Shown in pieces: positions 16,519 to 25,603 of a stretch of 64,000 nucleotides of DNA. A program made the position numbers and the translations under genes. A model generated the notes under the pieces. The model had not been told where the DNA came from. It worked only from the letters and a program-made list of their open reading frames with translations, and searched no databases. The stretch's first letter is position 1; each line of letters opens with the position of its first letter. The DNA is from Thalassobacillus sp043497085 (lineage in GTDB: Bacteria; Bacillota; Bacilli; Bacillales; Halobacillaceae), in NCBI GenBank assembly GCA_043497085.1, contig JBIEKI010000007.1. One strand, given 5' to 3'.

Positions 16519-16598
16519 AATGGTTAACCTCCTCTTTTAAAATCTATTATGGATATATCCCGCCTGAACAAATTTAAAACATCACGTGTCAAAATCCC

Positions 16599-16835
16599 TT
16601 ATATTGGCATGATGGAAACGATTTGTTGAATACGTACAAAAAAGGTAGAGTCCCCGGCTTGTAATGCGATGTGATCTGGCTGGACTTCCGTCAATTCACC
16701 ACGAATGGTATCTTTGGTAGTCTCCACAATCAGGTTTTTGCCAACGACAGATTGGAGACGGCTAACAACAAAAGGATCGAACAAGGTTTTATATTGCACA
16801 TCTATACCCTGATTTCTGCTTTGGTGATGATACAT
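16599..16835 (-). CDS. DUF2642 family small protein
   Basis: A 78-residue protein starting MYHHQSRNQG and containing a compact beta domain (GKNLIVETTKDTIRGELTEVQPDHIALQAGDSTFFVRI) that recalls the Hfq/Sm-like folds of DUF2642 and YuzF-type spore proteins. GGGGGAA precedes ATG 16835. Many DUF2642 proteins belong to spore coats, but nothing here proves that. The frame continues far upstream without a start signal, overlapping the YczE gene on the same strand; that part is not coding. Confidence 0.75.
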   Translation of the reverse strand: MYHHQSRNQGIDVQYKTLFDPFVVSRLQSVVGKNLIVETTKDTIRGELTEVQPDHIALQAGDSTFFVRIQQIVSIMPI

Positions 16836-16905
16836 GAAAATTCCCCCTTTATGGTAATCGGTACAATTTATGCAGTGGGTGAGGGAGTGGTGAAAAGGAC
16901 ATAAA

Positions 16906-16944
16906 AAACCCCTTAACCTGGATAATGTTCCATGGTAAGGGGGG
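16906..16944 (-). terminator. Terminator of the YczE-like gene
   Basis: CCCCTTA (with further pairing inside) and TAAGGGG form the stem; AAAAAA on the left supplies the minus-strand T-run. Confidence 0.75.
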
Positions 16945-16951
16945 ATGCTGA

Positions 16952-17593
16952 TTACTGAATAATCGGCTCGAACTTTTCCCGGTAGCCGGGATGGAGTAAA
17001 TAATATAACGGATAACCTTTCGTGTAAAAATACTGGATGAGCGGACCTGCAAAGGCGGTGCCAACCACCGTGCCGATTCCTACAGGACCACCGATCAATA
17101 AAGCAGTCGTCGACGTAGTGATGGCTATTGCTGTCTGACTCACCAACAGACTGATTCTGAACTTCTTGGCGATGACTAAGAATAATTGATCGACCGGCGC
17201 CCGTGGCAGCTGAGGCAAAATATAAATAGCCACGCCTAAAGCAGTGAAGGCCACACCAGTTGCTACCGTGATAAGCTGGATAAGAAATGGTGCGGCTGCC
17301 AGGCTCATATTGTTGAAAACGACTTCCAGCCAGAAGTCCAGAACCAGACTTTCCAGCACAAGCGGCAGTAAAGCTCTGAATTCCGGCTTTTGCTTTGCCA
17401 GCCATCCATTCAGGAAAATGAAGGCAAGCTGGAAGGTGCCGTACCAAATCCCTACTGTAAAACCAAATCTATCTTCTAACCCGACAAATAATGCTGTCCA
17501 AAATCCTGCGCCTAAAGCAGCTTTAATTAAAAGGGCTACTCCGAAAAAATTGACAAAAATACCCAGGATATATACGGACATGCGGTAAAGCAT
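16952..17593 (-). CDS. YczE/YyaS/YitT family membrane protein
   Basis: A 213-residue protein with five or six membrane spans. The N-terminal half (LYRMSVYILGIFVNFFGVALLIKAALGAGFW) matches the YczE family signature, in which a helix with a G-x-A-L-x-I-K-A-x-L-G motif follows the first turn. PQLPRAPVDQLFLVIAKKF is a second conserved loop. B. subtilis YczE is needed for surfactin production, but the molecular function of the family is unclear. ATG 17593 has a weak ribosome site. Confidence 0.75.
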   Translation of the reverse strand: MLYRMSVYILGIFVNFFGVALLIKAALGAGFWTALFVGLEDRFGFTVGIWYGTFQLAFIFLNGWLAKQKPEFRALLPLVLESLVLDFWLEVVFNNMSLAAAPFLIQLITVATGVAFTALGVAIYILPQLPRAPVDQLFLVIAKKFRISLLVSQTAIAITTSTTALLIGGPVGIGTVVGTAFAGPLIQYFYTKGYPLYYLLHPGYREKFEPIIQ

Positions 17594-17800
17594 TCATTGA
17601 CCCTCGTCTTTCTTATTATTGTTTGTTCAAATTTTGTTGTTAGGCAATTTTATTAGCAGAATATTTTTGCGTCAATAGGGTTTGATTATTTTTTGATTAT
17701 AAAATTTAAGCAGGAGGGGAGAAGCTTTTAATTACTTAATAGGACAGGGCTTACATGAATAGCATGGTATATAGAGACTACCTGAGAGGGTGAAGGAAGC

Positions 17801-19216
17801 ATGCAAATCCATGTGGTGGAATCCGGCGATACGTTATGGGCGATAGCCAGGCGTTATCGTTCTGATATGAATCAGATTATATTAGCCAACCAGATAGACA
17901 ATCCGGATGTAATCGTGGTCGGTCAGGCGCTGGTCATTCCGGAACCGGGCCGGGAATATGTGGTGCAGGCGGGAGATACGCTGTGGGCGATTGCACAGCG
18001 TTATGGAATTTCTGTGCAGGATTTACAACAAGTGAATCAAATCAGTAATCCTGCTTTGATTTTTGTCGGGGATATGCTGGTGCTTCCTTATTTTCCGTAT
18101 ACCGTTCAGCCGGGCGATACATTATGGGCGATTTCCCGCAGGTTTGGTGTTTCGATGCAGCGGGTCATTCAGATTAATAACATCACCAATCCTTCGATGC
18201 TGTCTGTCGGGCAAATGTTGTACATCCCAAGGGAGCCACGGCCTGTAACAGAAATTAATGCTTACCTTACCAACATGAGTGAGGAAGGAAGACGTGAGGT
18301 GCTTGCCCTTGGCCGGAATTTTACGTATCTGTCGCCATTCACTTACTCGATTCAGGAAGATGGCACGATCACGGAGATGAACGATACGGGAGTATTGGAA
18401 GCTGCTAGTGCTGCCAATGTCGCTCCCCTGCTTGTATTGACCAACTTCCGGGATCGGTCGTTTGACTCGGATATCGCGGCTACCATTTTACGAAGTCCGG
18501 AATTGCAGGAAACATTACTTACCAATATACTCGCTAAAATGGAAGCTAAAGGCTATACGGGTCTTAATATTGATTTTGAATATGTCTATCCAGAGGACCG
18601 GGAAAACTATAATAATTTTTTGAGGCGGGCCGTGGCCAGGCTGCGACCGGAAGGGTACACAGTCTCGACGGCACTTGCCCCGAAAGAAAGCGCGGATCAG
18701 CAGGGGCTTTTATATGAAGCGCATGATTATGCTGCTCACGGGGAAATCCTCGATTTTGTTGTCATCATGACTTATGAATGGGGATGGGCCGGCGGCGAGC
18801 CATGGGCGATTGCTCCAATCAACAAAGTACGGGATGTCCTGGACTATGCCGTGACAGAAATTCCGAGGGATAAAATTCTGATGGGTATCCCGTTATACGG
18901 GAGAGATTGGAAGGTTCCATGGGTGCAAGGGACATTCGCAAGGACGGTGAGTCCCAAGGAAGCAGTCCAATTGGCTCAACGGTACGGAGTGGATATCCAA
19001 TATGATGAAACCTATCAATCCCCATTTTTCCGTTATGTCGATGGAACCGGCCAGGAACACGAAGTCTGGTTCGAGGATGCGCGCAGCATGCAGGCGAAGT
19101 ACGACACGATTAAAGATTATGGCTTACGCGGCGGGAGTTACTGGGTGCTTGGAAGTACGTTCCCGCAGAATTGGCCGGTGTTACGAGATAATTTCAGAAT
19201 CCGAAAGTATTCGTGA
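17801..19216 (+). CDS. Cortex-lytic N-acetylglucosaminidase, SleL-like (3 LysM + GH18)
   Basis: A 471-residue protein made of three LysM repeats (about residues 2-46, 51-95, 99-143; each with GDTLWAI) followed by a GH18 domain. The catalytic glutamate E260 lies in GLNIDFEYV, and MTYEWGWAGGEPW is a second family motif. Spore SleL (YaaH) proteins normally carry two LysM repeats; the third is unusual. There is no signal peptide, as in SleL, which is assembled onto the spore. It likely cuts muramic-lactam peptidoglycan during germination. ATG 17801 follows GAGAGGGTGAAGG. A second LysM-GH18 protein is at 62118-63437. Confidence 0.88.
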   Translation: MQIHVVESGDTLWAIARRYRSDMNQIILANQIDNPDVIVVGQALVIPEPGREYVVQAGDTLWAIAQRYGISVQDLQQVNQISNPALIFVGDMLVLPYFPYTVQPGDTLWAISRRFGVSMQRVIQINNITNPSMLSVGQMLYIPREPRPVTEINAYLTNMSEEGRREVLALGRNFTYLSPFTYSIQEDGTITEMNDTGVLEAASAANVAPLLVLTNFRDRSFDSDIAATILRSPELQETLLTNILAKMEAKGYTGLNIDFEYVYPEDRENYNNFLRRAVARLRPEGYTVSTALAPKESADQQGLLYEAHDYAAHGEILDFVVIMTYEWGWAGGEPWAIAPINKVRDVLDYAVTEIPRDKILMGIPLYGRDWKVPWVQGTFARTVSPKEAVQLAQRYGVDIQYDETYQSPFFRYVDGTGQEHEVWFEDARSMQAKYDTIKDYGLRGGSYWVLGSTFPQNWPVLRDNFRIRKYS

Positions 19217-19320
19217 CTGTGAGTCTCTCATCGCTGTAGGGAGGCATCACGAAAAGGGCAAGGGCACTTTTTGTGACCATGCAGAAATTTTAACGAGTAG
19301 AATGCTTATTGCAAGTCATA

Positions 19321-19362
19321 GGCGTACCAGATTCCTCTCCAGGATTCCGGTACGTCTTTTTC
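19321..19362 (+). terminator. Terminator downstream of the SleL-like gene
   Basis: GGCGTACC / GGTACGTC (one G-T pair) with a T-run, about 105 bp after the stop codon. Confidence 0.65.
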
Positions 19363-19474
19363 TACATATTGAGCATTATTTACCGATATATTCATAAAAA
19401 TCTATCTATTTCCAAGAGAGCAGCCAAGGTACAAATAATAAATGGTAAAATAAAGGAAAATTAAGAGGGGAAGA

Positions 19475-19864
19475 GTGGTAGATATTCGGAAGCGGAAATG
19501 GATTAAAAATATAGTTTTATGGATAGCGGCGTTTTTCTTAATTATTTTTTCGATTGATATGCCAGCGTTGGGCTACAAAAACCTGGATTACATTCCACAA
19601 ACAAACAGCTATAAAATTACCAAATATAGCTGGTATGGAGCGCCTCTGATTCATGAATCGTTCGAAGGGGATTCCGATGAAGCACTGAAGGTTTTTCAAA
19701 ACCAAACCAGAGTCCAGAGAATCCAAAGTGTAACCATGGTTTTTGCCCTGATGGCTATTCTATCGTGGTGGGCCAGGGAGAGGAAATTATATACATATGG
19801 TAGTGCATGGTTAGCGGTGATATTTTTGGTGATTGATATTATGGTAGTTATCCGTTTGAGTTAA
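19475..19864 (+). CDS. Membrane protein, unknown function (129 aa)
   Basis: The product has one span near residues 11-30, an extracytoplasmic stretch with KYSWYGAPLIHESFEGDSDEAL, and two spans near 83-100 and 108-128. GTG 19475 follows AAGAGGGGAAGA. The region between helices 1 and 2 is rich in Tyr and charged residues. I recognise no family. A second small membrane gene follows after 28 bp, so the two are probably co-transcribed. Confidence 0.6.
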   Translation: MVDIRKRKWIKNIVLWIAAFFLIIFSIDMPALGYKNLDYIPQTNSYKITKYSWYGAPLIHESFEGDSDEALKVFQNQTRVQRIQSVTMVFALMAILSWWARERKLYTYGSAWLAVIFLVIDIMVVIRLS

Positions 19865-19892
19865 GAATTTGTAAAGAAAGGATTTGTCAGCT

Positions 19893-20138
19893 ATGTCAAC
19901 AAAAGAAGAGCAGGTCGTTTATATCGTATTTGTATCAGCTATTATGTTTATCCTGCTTGCTTTCATGCCTAACGGAGGTTTTCTTACCGTAGACTTTACT
20001 TCTTTCGGTTTATATTACCTACTCATCATGCCGATTATTTTGGATGAGCCTTCCAGGAAACGGACGAGACGAATTGTTCTGACAGCACCTATTATCATTA
20101 TATTGATGGAGCTAGTAGAATTCCTTGGTAGGCTTTGA
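19893..20138 (+). CDS. Small membrane protein (81 aa)
   Basis: The product starts MSTKEEQVVYIVFVSAIMFILLAFMP and has three hydrophobic helices. AAAGGA lies 10 bases before ATG 19893; an in-frame TTG at 19884 is too close to that site. No family recognised. It lies 28 bp after another membrane gene and about 80 bp before a GNAT gene on the same strand. Confidence 0.6.
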   Translation: MSTKEEQVVYIVFVSAIMFILLAFMPNGGFLTVDFTSFGLYYLLIMPIILDEPSRKRTRRIVLTAPIIIILMELVEFLGRL

Positions 20139-20221
20139 TTAGTGTTCTGGCTGATGGGGCACGGTTGTTATTTATGCCAGAAAGTTTTATCCGCTTAATC
20201 GATGTGTTGGGAGATGAAAAA

Positions 20222-20779
20222 ATGGAGCAATTGTTCGAACAGTTACCAAAGCTTAAGACGAAGCGGTTGATGTTAAGAAAAATTAGCCTGAATGATATCG
20301 AGGATGTATTTGCGTATGGATCGAACCCTAATGTATCGCAATATGTCAGTTGGGAGACCCATCAATCGCTTGAGGACGCCCGGGAATTTGTGCAGTTTGT
20401 CCAGGAGGGATATCGACTGGGCAAAAAAGCGCTATGGGGAATGGAGTTAAAGTCTACTGGAAAGATTGTGGGTACGATTGACTTTGTTACCGTAAATACC
20501 AAGCATAAGCGGGCAGAAATTGGATATGTATTAGCCGAGGAATATTGGGGCCAGGGATTAACCACCGAAGCTACCGAGAGGATAATCGCTTTTGGATTTA
20601 ACGAATTGGACTTAGAGCGGATTCAGGCGCGGTGTTTTGTAGACAATGTTGGTTCACAGCGGGTAATGGAAAAAGTCGGTATGAGATGGGAAGGAACCAT
20701 CAGAAAAGGAATGCTGGTGAAAGGAAAGTTTCGCGATTTGAAGCTTTATTCCATTTTATCGGAAGAATTTCATCCATGA
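20222..20779 (+). CDS. GNAT acetyltransferase, RimJ/RimL-like
   Basis: A 185-residue protein of the RimJ/RimL (Acetyltransf_3) branch. LKTKRLMLRKISLNDIEDVFAYGSNP at the start is the typical first strand and helix. The acetyl-CoA loop is EYWGQGLTTEATERII, and the C-terminus carries RCFVDNVGSQRVMEKVGMRWEG. Such enzymes acetylate N-terminal or small-molecule amines; the substrate is not predictable. ATG 20222 follows GGGAGATG; the frame is open earlier without a better site. Confidence 0.85.
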   Translation: MEQLFEQLPKLKTKRLMLRKISLNDIEDVFAYGSNPNVSQYVSWETHQSLEDAREFVQFVQEGYRLGKKALWGMELKSTGKIVGTIDFVTVNTKHKRAEIGYVLAEEYWGQGLTTEATERIIAFGFNELDLERIQARCFVDNVGSQRVMEKVGMRWEGTIRKGMLVKGKFRDLKLYSILSEEFHP

Positions 20780-20874
20780 TAAGGGGGAAGTAATGATCGG
20801 TAAACAAACCACACAGCTATTTATATAGATGTTTTAAGAAAAAGTAGTTTATGGGCAGAGGGGGGGGAGGCATT

Positions 20875-21384
20875 ATGATACAGGTGGTAAAGGCGAACGT
20901 CCATCACGTCCAAGGGATAGCTGATGTTTGTTCGGCAGCTACAAGGTCCACTTATAAAGATATTTACACGCCGGAATATATTGAGCGGGTCATCAAAGAA
21001 TTCTATAACCCTGCCAGAATTTTGACGGAAGTTACTTATTCAGAAAAAGACTGGGGCGGCTATTTCGCAGCAGTTGAAAACAATGAAGTGATTGGTGCTT
21101 GTGGAGGCGGAATGATCAGCGATAACGCGGGCGAAGTATATGTTTTATATCTTGATCCTCGAAGACGTAATGAGGGAATTGGTACGAAACTGCTGGAAGC
21201 AGTCAGCCATCAGCAAAAATATGAGTTCCATGCGAAAGAACAGTGGGTTTCTGTTCAGGAAGGTAACACAAAAGGGATTCCTTTCTACGAAGCCAGAGGG
21301 TTTGTATACCGGTATAAGCAGGCAGGGTATGGTAATGGAGAAGCGGAAAACTATATCACATTACGGTACCATCGTTATCTCTAG
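20875..21384 (+). CDS. GNAT acetyltransferase
   Basis: A 169-residue GNAT with the acetyl-CoA motif YVLYLDPRRRNEGIGTKLLEAV and a late FYEARGFVYRYKQAGYG segment (Acetyltransf_1 type). An extremely strong site, AGGGGGGGGAGG, precedes ATG 20875. Substrate unknown. It sits alone with about 95 bp on the left and 75 bp on the right. Confidence 0.85.
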   Translation: MIQVVKANVHHVQGIADVCSAATRSTYKDIYTPEYIERVIKEFYNPARILTEVTYSEKDWGGYFAAVENNEVIGACGGGMISDNAGEVYVLYLDPRRRNEGIGTKLLEAVSHQQKYEFHAKEQWVSVQEGNTKGIPFYEARGFVYRYKQAGYGNGEAENYITLRYHRYL

Positions 21385-21458
21385 GTTTTACTATTTAAAC
21401 AGCACTCTTTCTGCATCGCGCCCATACGATAAAAAGTGAACGATAAGGAGGGCGATCG

Positions 21459-21950
21459 ATGTATACGAATCTTTTTCAGGGTGCATATCCTTTTAATGTG
21501 CGACAAAACGCAGCGGATTATGGGGCAAAAGGAGCGTTGAATGCAACTTCCCTGACTCTGCCACAAATGTTGACCTATGCGATGCAGGACGAATATTTGG
21601 CACAAGCGAGATATCGGGATGTGTTGAGTAATTTTGGGTATGTGCGTCAATTTGCGAATATTCAACAGGCGGAATTGAGGCATATCCAGGCATTGCTTCC
21701 ATTGTTCCAGCGCTATCAGGTTCCTGTGCCGGGTGATATTTCCGAGACATTTGTCTCTACCCCAGCGTCGGTGAAGCAAGCATTTGCTGAAGGAGTCCAG
21801 GCGGAAATCGATAATATTGGGATGTATAATAAATTCCTAACCTACATGCTGCCACAGGATGTGAGGGTGGTATTCACTAATTTACGCAATGCTTCTATGA
21901 ATCATCTGGCTGCGTTTGAGAGGGGACTTGCAAGGGACTTTCAGGAATGA
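21459..21950 (+). CDS. Ferritin-like domain protein (DUF2202-type)
   Basis: A 163-residue helical protein. The helices carry paired Glu/His candidates for a di-iron site: AMQDEYLAQARYRDVL, IQQAELRHIQALLPLF, VQAEIDNIGMYNKFL and NHLAAFERGL. This spacing (E, ExxH, E, and a helix with H/E) is that of ferritin-like four-helix bundles; bacterial DUF2202 proteins are the closest group I recall. Metal binding is inferred. AAGGAGG precedes ATG 21459. Confidence 0.75.
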   Translation: MYTNLFQGAYPFNVRQNAADYGAKGALNATSLTLPQMLTYAMQDEYLAQARYRDVLSNFGYVRQFANIQQAELRHIQALLPLFQRYQVPVPGDISETFVSTPASVKQAFAEGVQAEIDNIGMYNKFLTYMLPQDVRVVFTNLRNASMNHLAAFERGLARDFQE

Positions 21951-21963
21951 ATCCAAAAAAAAA

Positions 21964-22012
21964 GGCAGCATGCTAACCAGGAAAAGGGGGAGGTCACTGG
22001 TAGGGTGCTGCC
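21964..22012 (+). terminator. Possible terminator after the ferritin-like gene
   Basis: GGCAGCA pairs with TGCTGCC and encloses a CCAG/CTGG stem. The T-run on the plus strand is interrupted, so strength is uncertain. Confidence 0.5.
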
Positions 22013-22313
22013 TTCATTCATCTTCATCCTAACAGATATAGACGCTTTAAACCAATAAAGTAATTGAATTGTAATACGATTTTTACAATCGTGCTTTTTT
22101 TATGTATTTTTAAAAGTACTCCGTCTTTCTGTAATTTGGCTCTCTACCTTTAGAATAGTAATGTAGTTACATGATCCACACAATATTTGGTGGATAACGG
22201 AAAAGAATGTCACTTGGTACATAGGATTTCTCATGAAAAGTGGAGACTTATTTAGATAATAAGCCTGTATTCTTTCAGTTGCCGGTTGTGATAACCTTAA
22301 TAGATGATGATCC

Positions 22314-22341
22314 ACGTCCTCCTTGCATGGGGGACGTTTTT
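22314..22341 (+). terminator. Leader terminator/attenuator upstream of the GT2 synthase
   Basis: ACGTCCTCC / GGGGGACGT (9 bp, one T-G pair) with a 6-base loop and TTTT. It lies 55 bp before the synthase start and about 360 bp after the previous gene, so it is best explained as a leader attenuator. Confidence 0.6.
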
Positions 22342-22395
22342 CATTGGAAGAGGATTTATTTATTCGTATGGTTATCTAATGAAGGAGTGGCATAT

Positions 22396-23790
22396 TTGGA
22401 TATATTAATCACTATTTTTTTCCTAATCAGTGTTACATTCCCGGTTTTGCATATCTATCACTGCTTGCCGTTTTTCCGTGAGTCCGGTGAAAGATTCGAC
22501 GCAAACCGTGAGCTGAAACGATGGAAGAGTGAACATTGCTATGATAATGAAAAAGGTATAAGTATCTTAGTGCCGTGTTTTAACGAAGAGGACATTATAG
22601 AAACTTCGATTGAGAGCATGAAGTCTTTGTCGTATTCCCGGTTTGAAGTCTTTTATATCAATGACGGTTCATCAGACGATACGATGGATCAGTTGGATGA
22701 ATTATTGGGGCTGACCCCTTGCAGCATGTCAGCACAGGGAGAACTCACGTATAAAGAAGTCAAAAAAGTATACCAATCTTCCCTTTATCCTAATATCTAT
22801 GTGATCGATAAGGAGAATGGTGGGAAAGCGGACTCTCTGAACGCCGGTATTGAATATGCAACGAAGGATTTGGTTGTGACATTGGATGCCGACACTATTT
22901 TAACCAGAACAGCATTAAATTCTGTCAACGAGGCTTTTGAGGATAGAAATGTAGTTGCGGCAGGAGGTATGGTACATGTACTGCAGACGAAAACAGATCA
23001 TCCATTGAGCCGCTTATCTCTAAAAAGGACGAATATGCTGATACGTGTGCAAGTACTTGATTTCCTGAAAGCATTCTATATATCAAAATTATCACTTGTA
23101 CGGTTCAAGGCTTTGGCGGTAATATCAGGAGCATTCGGGATTTTCAATAAGCAAGTGCTGATTGATGTAGGTGGCTATCGTAATTCGATCGGAGAAGATA
23201 TTGATATAACCCTACGTATCCAGCGGCACATAGCCAGGCACAAAGACATGAAAATCAGTTTCATAGCTGATGCGGTAGGCTACACTGAGCTACCTGAAAC
23301 ATGGAGGGACTTGACCAAACAGCGGCTGCGATGGCAGAAAGCCTATATCGACTGCATCATTCACTTTTGGGCGTTTTTCTTAAAAACGTTACTTACGAAG
23401 CCTGTATCCTTTTTCTATGTATTTGAAACATTCCTTATTGGGACGCTTGCAGCTTATATCATGACAGGTATCATGACTTACAATATAATCAACAACCCGG
23501 GGAATTCGTTCATCGATTATATGTTTTTCTATCTGTTTTTCCTGATTGTATTTGGAATTATATATAACCTTGTGGCACTTCGGATGAATAAACATTATGG
23601 ATTTTCGTTCAGCAAAATGGATAGTCTTCGTTTGTTTGTGACCATCCTGTTTGATATTTTCATCTATCGATTTGTAGCCGTTTATTATGTTATGTATGGC
23701 AGCATCTCCTATTTCTTCAATAAAAAATGGAACAAAGTCTCCCGGACAGGGAGAAGTTATCATCACAAAAACTCGAAAACAGCAGCTTGA
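22396..23790 (+). CDS. Processive family 2 glycosyltransferase, membrane (PgaC/IcaA-like)
   Basis: A 464-residue membrane synthase. After one N-terminal helix comes a GT-A domain with ISILVPCFNEEDIIE, YINDGSSDDT, TLDADTIL, GGYRNSIGEDIDIT and the processive signature KQRLRWQKAY (QxxRW). Several C-terminal helices complete a polymer channel. This is the layout of poly-N-acetylglucosamine or hyaluronan-type synthases; the sugar is not determined. TTG 22396 is 8 bases after AAGGAG, and the 52 codons open upstream are leader. An LCP protein follows 47 bp later, suggesting the polymer may be attached to the wall. Confidence 0.85.
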   Translation: MDILITIFFLISVTFPVLHIYHCLPFFRESGERFDANRELKRWKSEHCYDNEKGISILVPCFNEEDIIETSIESMKSLSYSRFEVFYINDGSSDDTMDQLDELLGLTPCSMSAQGELTYKEVKKVYQSSLYPNIYVIDKENGGKADSLNAGIEYATKDLVVTLDADTILTRTALNSVNEAFEDRNVVAAGGMVHVLQTKTDHPLSRLSLKRTNMLIRVQVLDFLKAFYISKLSLVRFKALAVISGAFGIFNKQVLIDVGGYRNSIGEDIDITLRIQRHIARHKDMKISFIADAVGYTELPETWRDLTKQRLRWQKAYIDCIIHFWAFFLKTLLTKPVSFFYVFETFLIGTLAAYIMTGIMTYNIINNPGNSFIDYMFFYLFFLIVFGIIYNLVALRMNKHYGFSFSKMDSLRLFVTILFDIFIYRFVAVYYVMYGSISYFFNKKWNKVSRTGRSYHHKNSKTAA

Positions 23791-23837
23791 AAAAAGGCTG
23801 TTCCCGAGGAAAAAGTTTATTAGTAGGTGAAAGTGTA

Positions 23838-25412
23838 ATGGGGAAAAAATTATTGTTATTTTTTATTACTGCAATGACGGTTTTGATACTGGGTGTGGTC
23901 AGTTACGCCTTCAACTTTGTAACATCAACGTCCGCAAGTATCCACGAAGATATTGATAGGAATCCAAAGCTTGCAAACCGTATGGAGAATATTGACCTTG
24001 GGGACGGGGATCCGATATCGATTTTGATTATGGGACTGGATACACGCGCCGGCGAAGGGGGCGGGCGTGCAGATGCCATGGTTCTGTTGACTATTAATCC
24101 AGCTGAAAAGTCGACGAATATGGTCAGTATCCCCCGGGATACATATATGAAAATAAGTGGAGCGGAAGACAAAATCAACAGTTCTTATGAGGCAGGCGGA
24201 ACAGCGATGACTGTTTCGTCAGTTGAAAAACTGCTGGATGTCCCGGTAGATTACTTTGTCAAGATGAATTTCAAAGGGTTTGAAGGTATTGTAGATGCCC
24301 TGGACGGGATTAAGCTGAATAATGTTTTGGAATTCGATACCTATGATTCTGAATTCACAGATGAGAAGATGTATTTTCCGAAAGGATGGAATCATTTGAC
24401 CGGCAAAGAAGCTTTAATCTATGCCCGGATGAGAAAGCAAGACCCACGCGGGGACTTTGGACGGCAGGAACGCCAGCGTCAGGTAATTGAAAAGATCATC
24501 GAAAAAGGATCGCGTACTTCATCCGTATTAAAATTTGGTGAAATTGCTGAAGTAATCCAGAAGCATGTAAAAACAAACATGTCTGTGAAAGATATGTGGC
24601 AAATTCAATTCAATTATAGAGACGCCCAAAATAATATCATGCAGCATAAAATAGAAGGATCAGAAGAAACAATTAAGGGCACTTACTATTATATGCCTGA
24701 TGAGGATAAACTTAAGGAACTCTCTCAGGAGTTGAAAGCGCATCTGGACCTGGTCGAATCTGAACCTGATGAAAGTAATGAGCAGGCTGATGATAAGCCG
24801 GAGACGAATAAGAAAGATAGTGAAAAAGACAAGAAAGAGTCTTCAGAAAAAGAGCCTGATGAACAGGGAAATTCAAATGAGAATGATAAAGAGGACGATC
24901 AGCCTCAGGCGGAAGCAGATAAGGCTACTGAGACGGAAGAGGATACAAGCACGAAAGAGACGGATGAAAATAACGAGAACGGGACAACAGCTCAGGAAGA
25001 TAAACCTGATACCCAACATGATCAGAAAGATGAACCTGAATCACAAACGGATCAGGAAGATACAAAGGACGAAACCAGACAGGACAGCAGCAAGCCGAAT
25101 GTTGCTGAAGTAATTACGAAAAATTGGTCAGTGGTACCTACCCAGCAAGAAAACCATACTCATGTTACGTTTAAACAAGGCACCCTGGATTGGGAAGAAA
25201 TGACATCAGCGATTGCAAAAGGAGCCGGATTGGCCAAAAGCGATATGACCCTCTGGTGGGCGGAAGGGGAAGGCTCAGATAAAGTAATAGCTACTGTCAC
25301 GAATAAAGCACAAACGGAGAATTATCGTGTCTACGTTTCATGGGTGGACGGTGCAGGCTACAAACCTGTGAAGGTAGAAGTCCTCCATGAAAATGATCAG
25401 AAGAACCGTTGA
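23838..25412 (+). CDS. LCP (LytR-CpsA-Psr) family protein with C-terminal YrrS/DUF1510-like domain
   Basis: A 524-residue protein with an N-terminal membrane anchor (residues 3-25). The LCP catalytic domain follows (about 55-300: ILIMGLDTRAGEGGGRADAMVLLTI, VSIPRDTYMKI, GKEALIYARMRK, RQERQRQVI). Next is a low-complexity linker of D, E, K, Q, N and T (about 306-420), and a last domain of about 100 residues with NWSVVPTQQENHTHVTF, DWEEMTSAIAKGAGL and YRVYVSWVDGAGYKPVKVE. The last part resembles the DUF1510 domain of B. subtilis YrrS. LCP enzymes transfer lipid-linked polymers to peptidoglycan outside the cell. ATG 23838 has AGGTGAAAG. Confidence 0.85.
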   Translation: MGKKLLLFFITAMTVLILGVVSYAFNFVTSTSASIHEDIDRNPKLANRMENIDLGDGDPISILIMGLDTRAGEGGGRADAMVLLTINPAEKSTNMVSIPRDTYMKISGAEDKINSSYEAGGTAMTVSSVEKLLDVPVDYFVKMNFKGFEGIVDALDGIKLNNVLEFDTYDSEFTDEKMYFPKGWNHLTGKEALIYARMRKQDPRGDFGRQERQRQVIEKIIEKGSRTSSVLKFGEIAEVIQKHVKTNMSVKDMWQIQFNYRDAQNNIMQHKIEGSEETIKGTYYYMPDEDKLKELSQELKAHLDLVESEPDESNEQADDKPETNKKDSEKDKKESSEKEPDEQGNSNENDKEDDQPQAEADKATETEEDTSTKETDENNENGTTAQEDKPDTQHDQKDEPESQTDQEDTKDETRQDSSKPNVAEVITKNWSVVPTQQENHTHVTFKQGTLDWEEMTSAIAKGAGLAKSDMTLWWAEGEGSDKVIATVTNKAQTENYRVYVSWVDGAGYKPVKVEVLHENDQKNR

Positions 25413-25459
25413 CCTGAATAGCTTACTGGTTCTGAAGCTGATACAAAAGAGACAGTGCA

Positions 25460-25486
25460 AGAGAGGCGATACCGCCTCTCTTTTTA
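25460..25486 (+). terminator. Terminator of the GT2-LCP operon
   Basis: AGAGAGGCG / CGCCTCTCT with a 4-base loop and T-run. Confidence 0.9.
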
Positions 25487-25603
25487 CTTTCATTCGACCC
25501 AAATTATATAAAATCTAAGTAATATTAACCAATTTCAAATAAGCTACCTCAACCGTCAAGGTTTCTTCGAATGTTATAAAAAAGTCTATGGGGGGAAAGT
25601 CTT

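Noticed and set aside
16836..17447. Long upstream extension of the DUF2642 frame
   Set aside because: The extension overlaps the YczE gene on the same strand in another frame and passes a terminator; the ATG with GGGGGAA at 16835 explains the gene.
17738..17769. Possible SigG promoter (CATGGTA) for the SleL-like gene
   Set aside because: The -10 form is acceptable, but no matching -35 element is found at the right distance.
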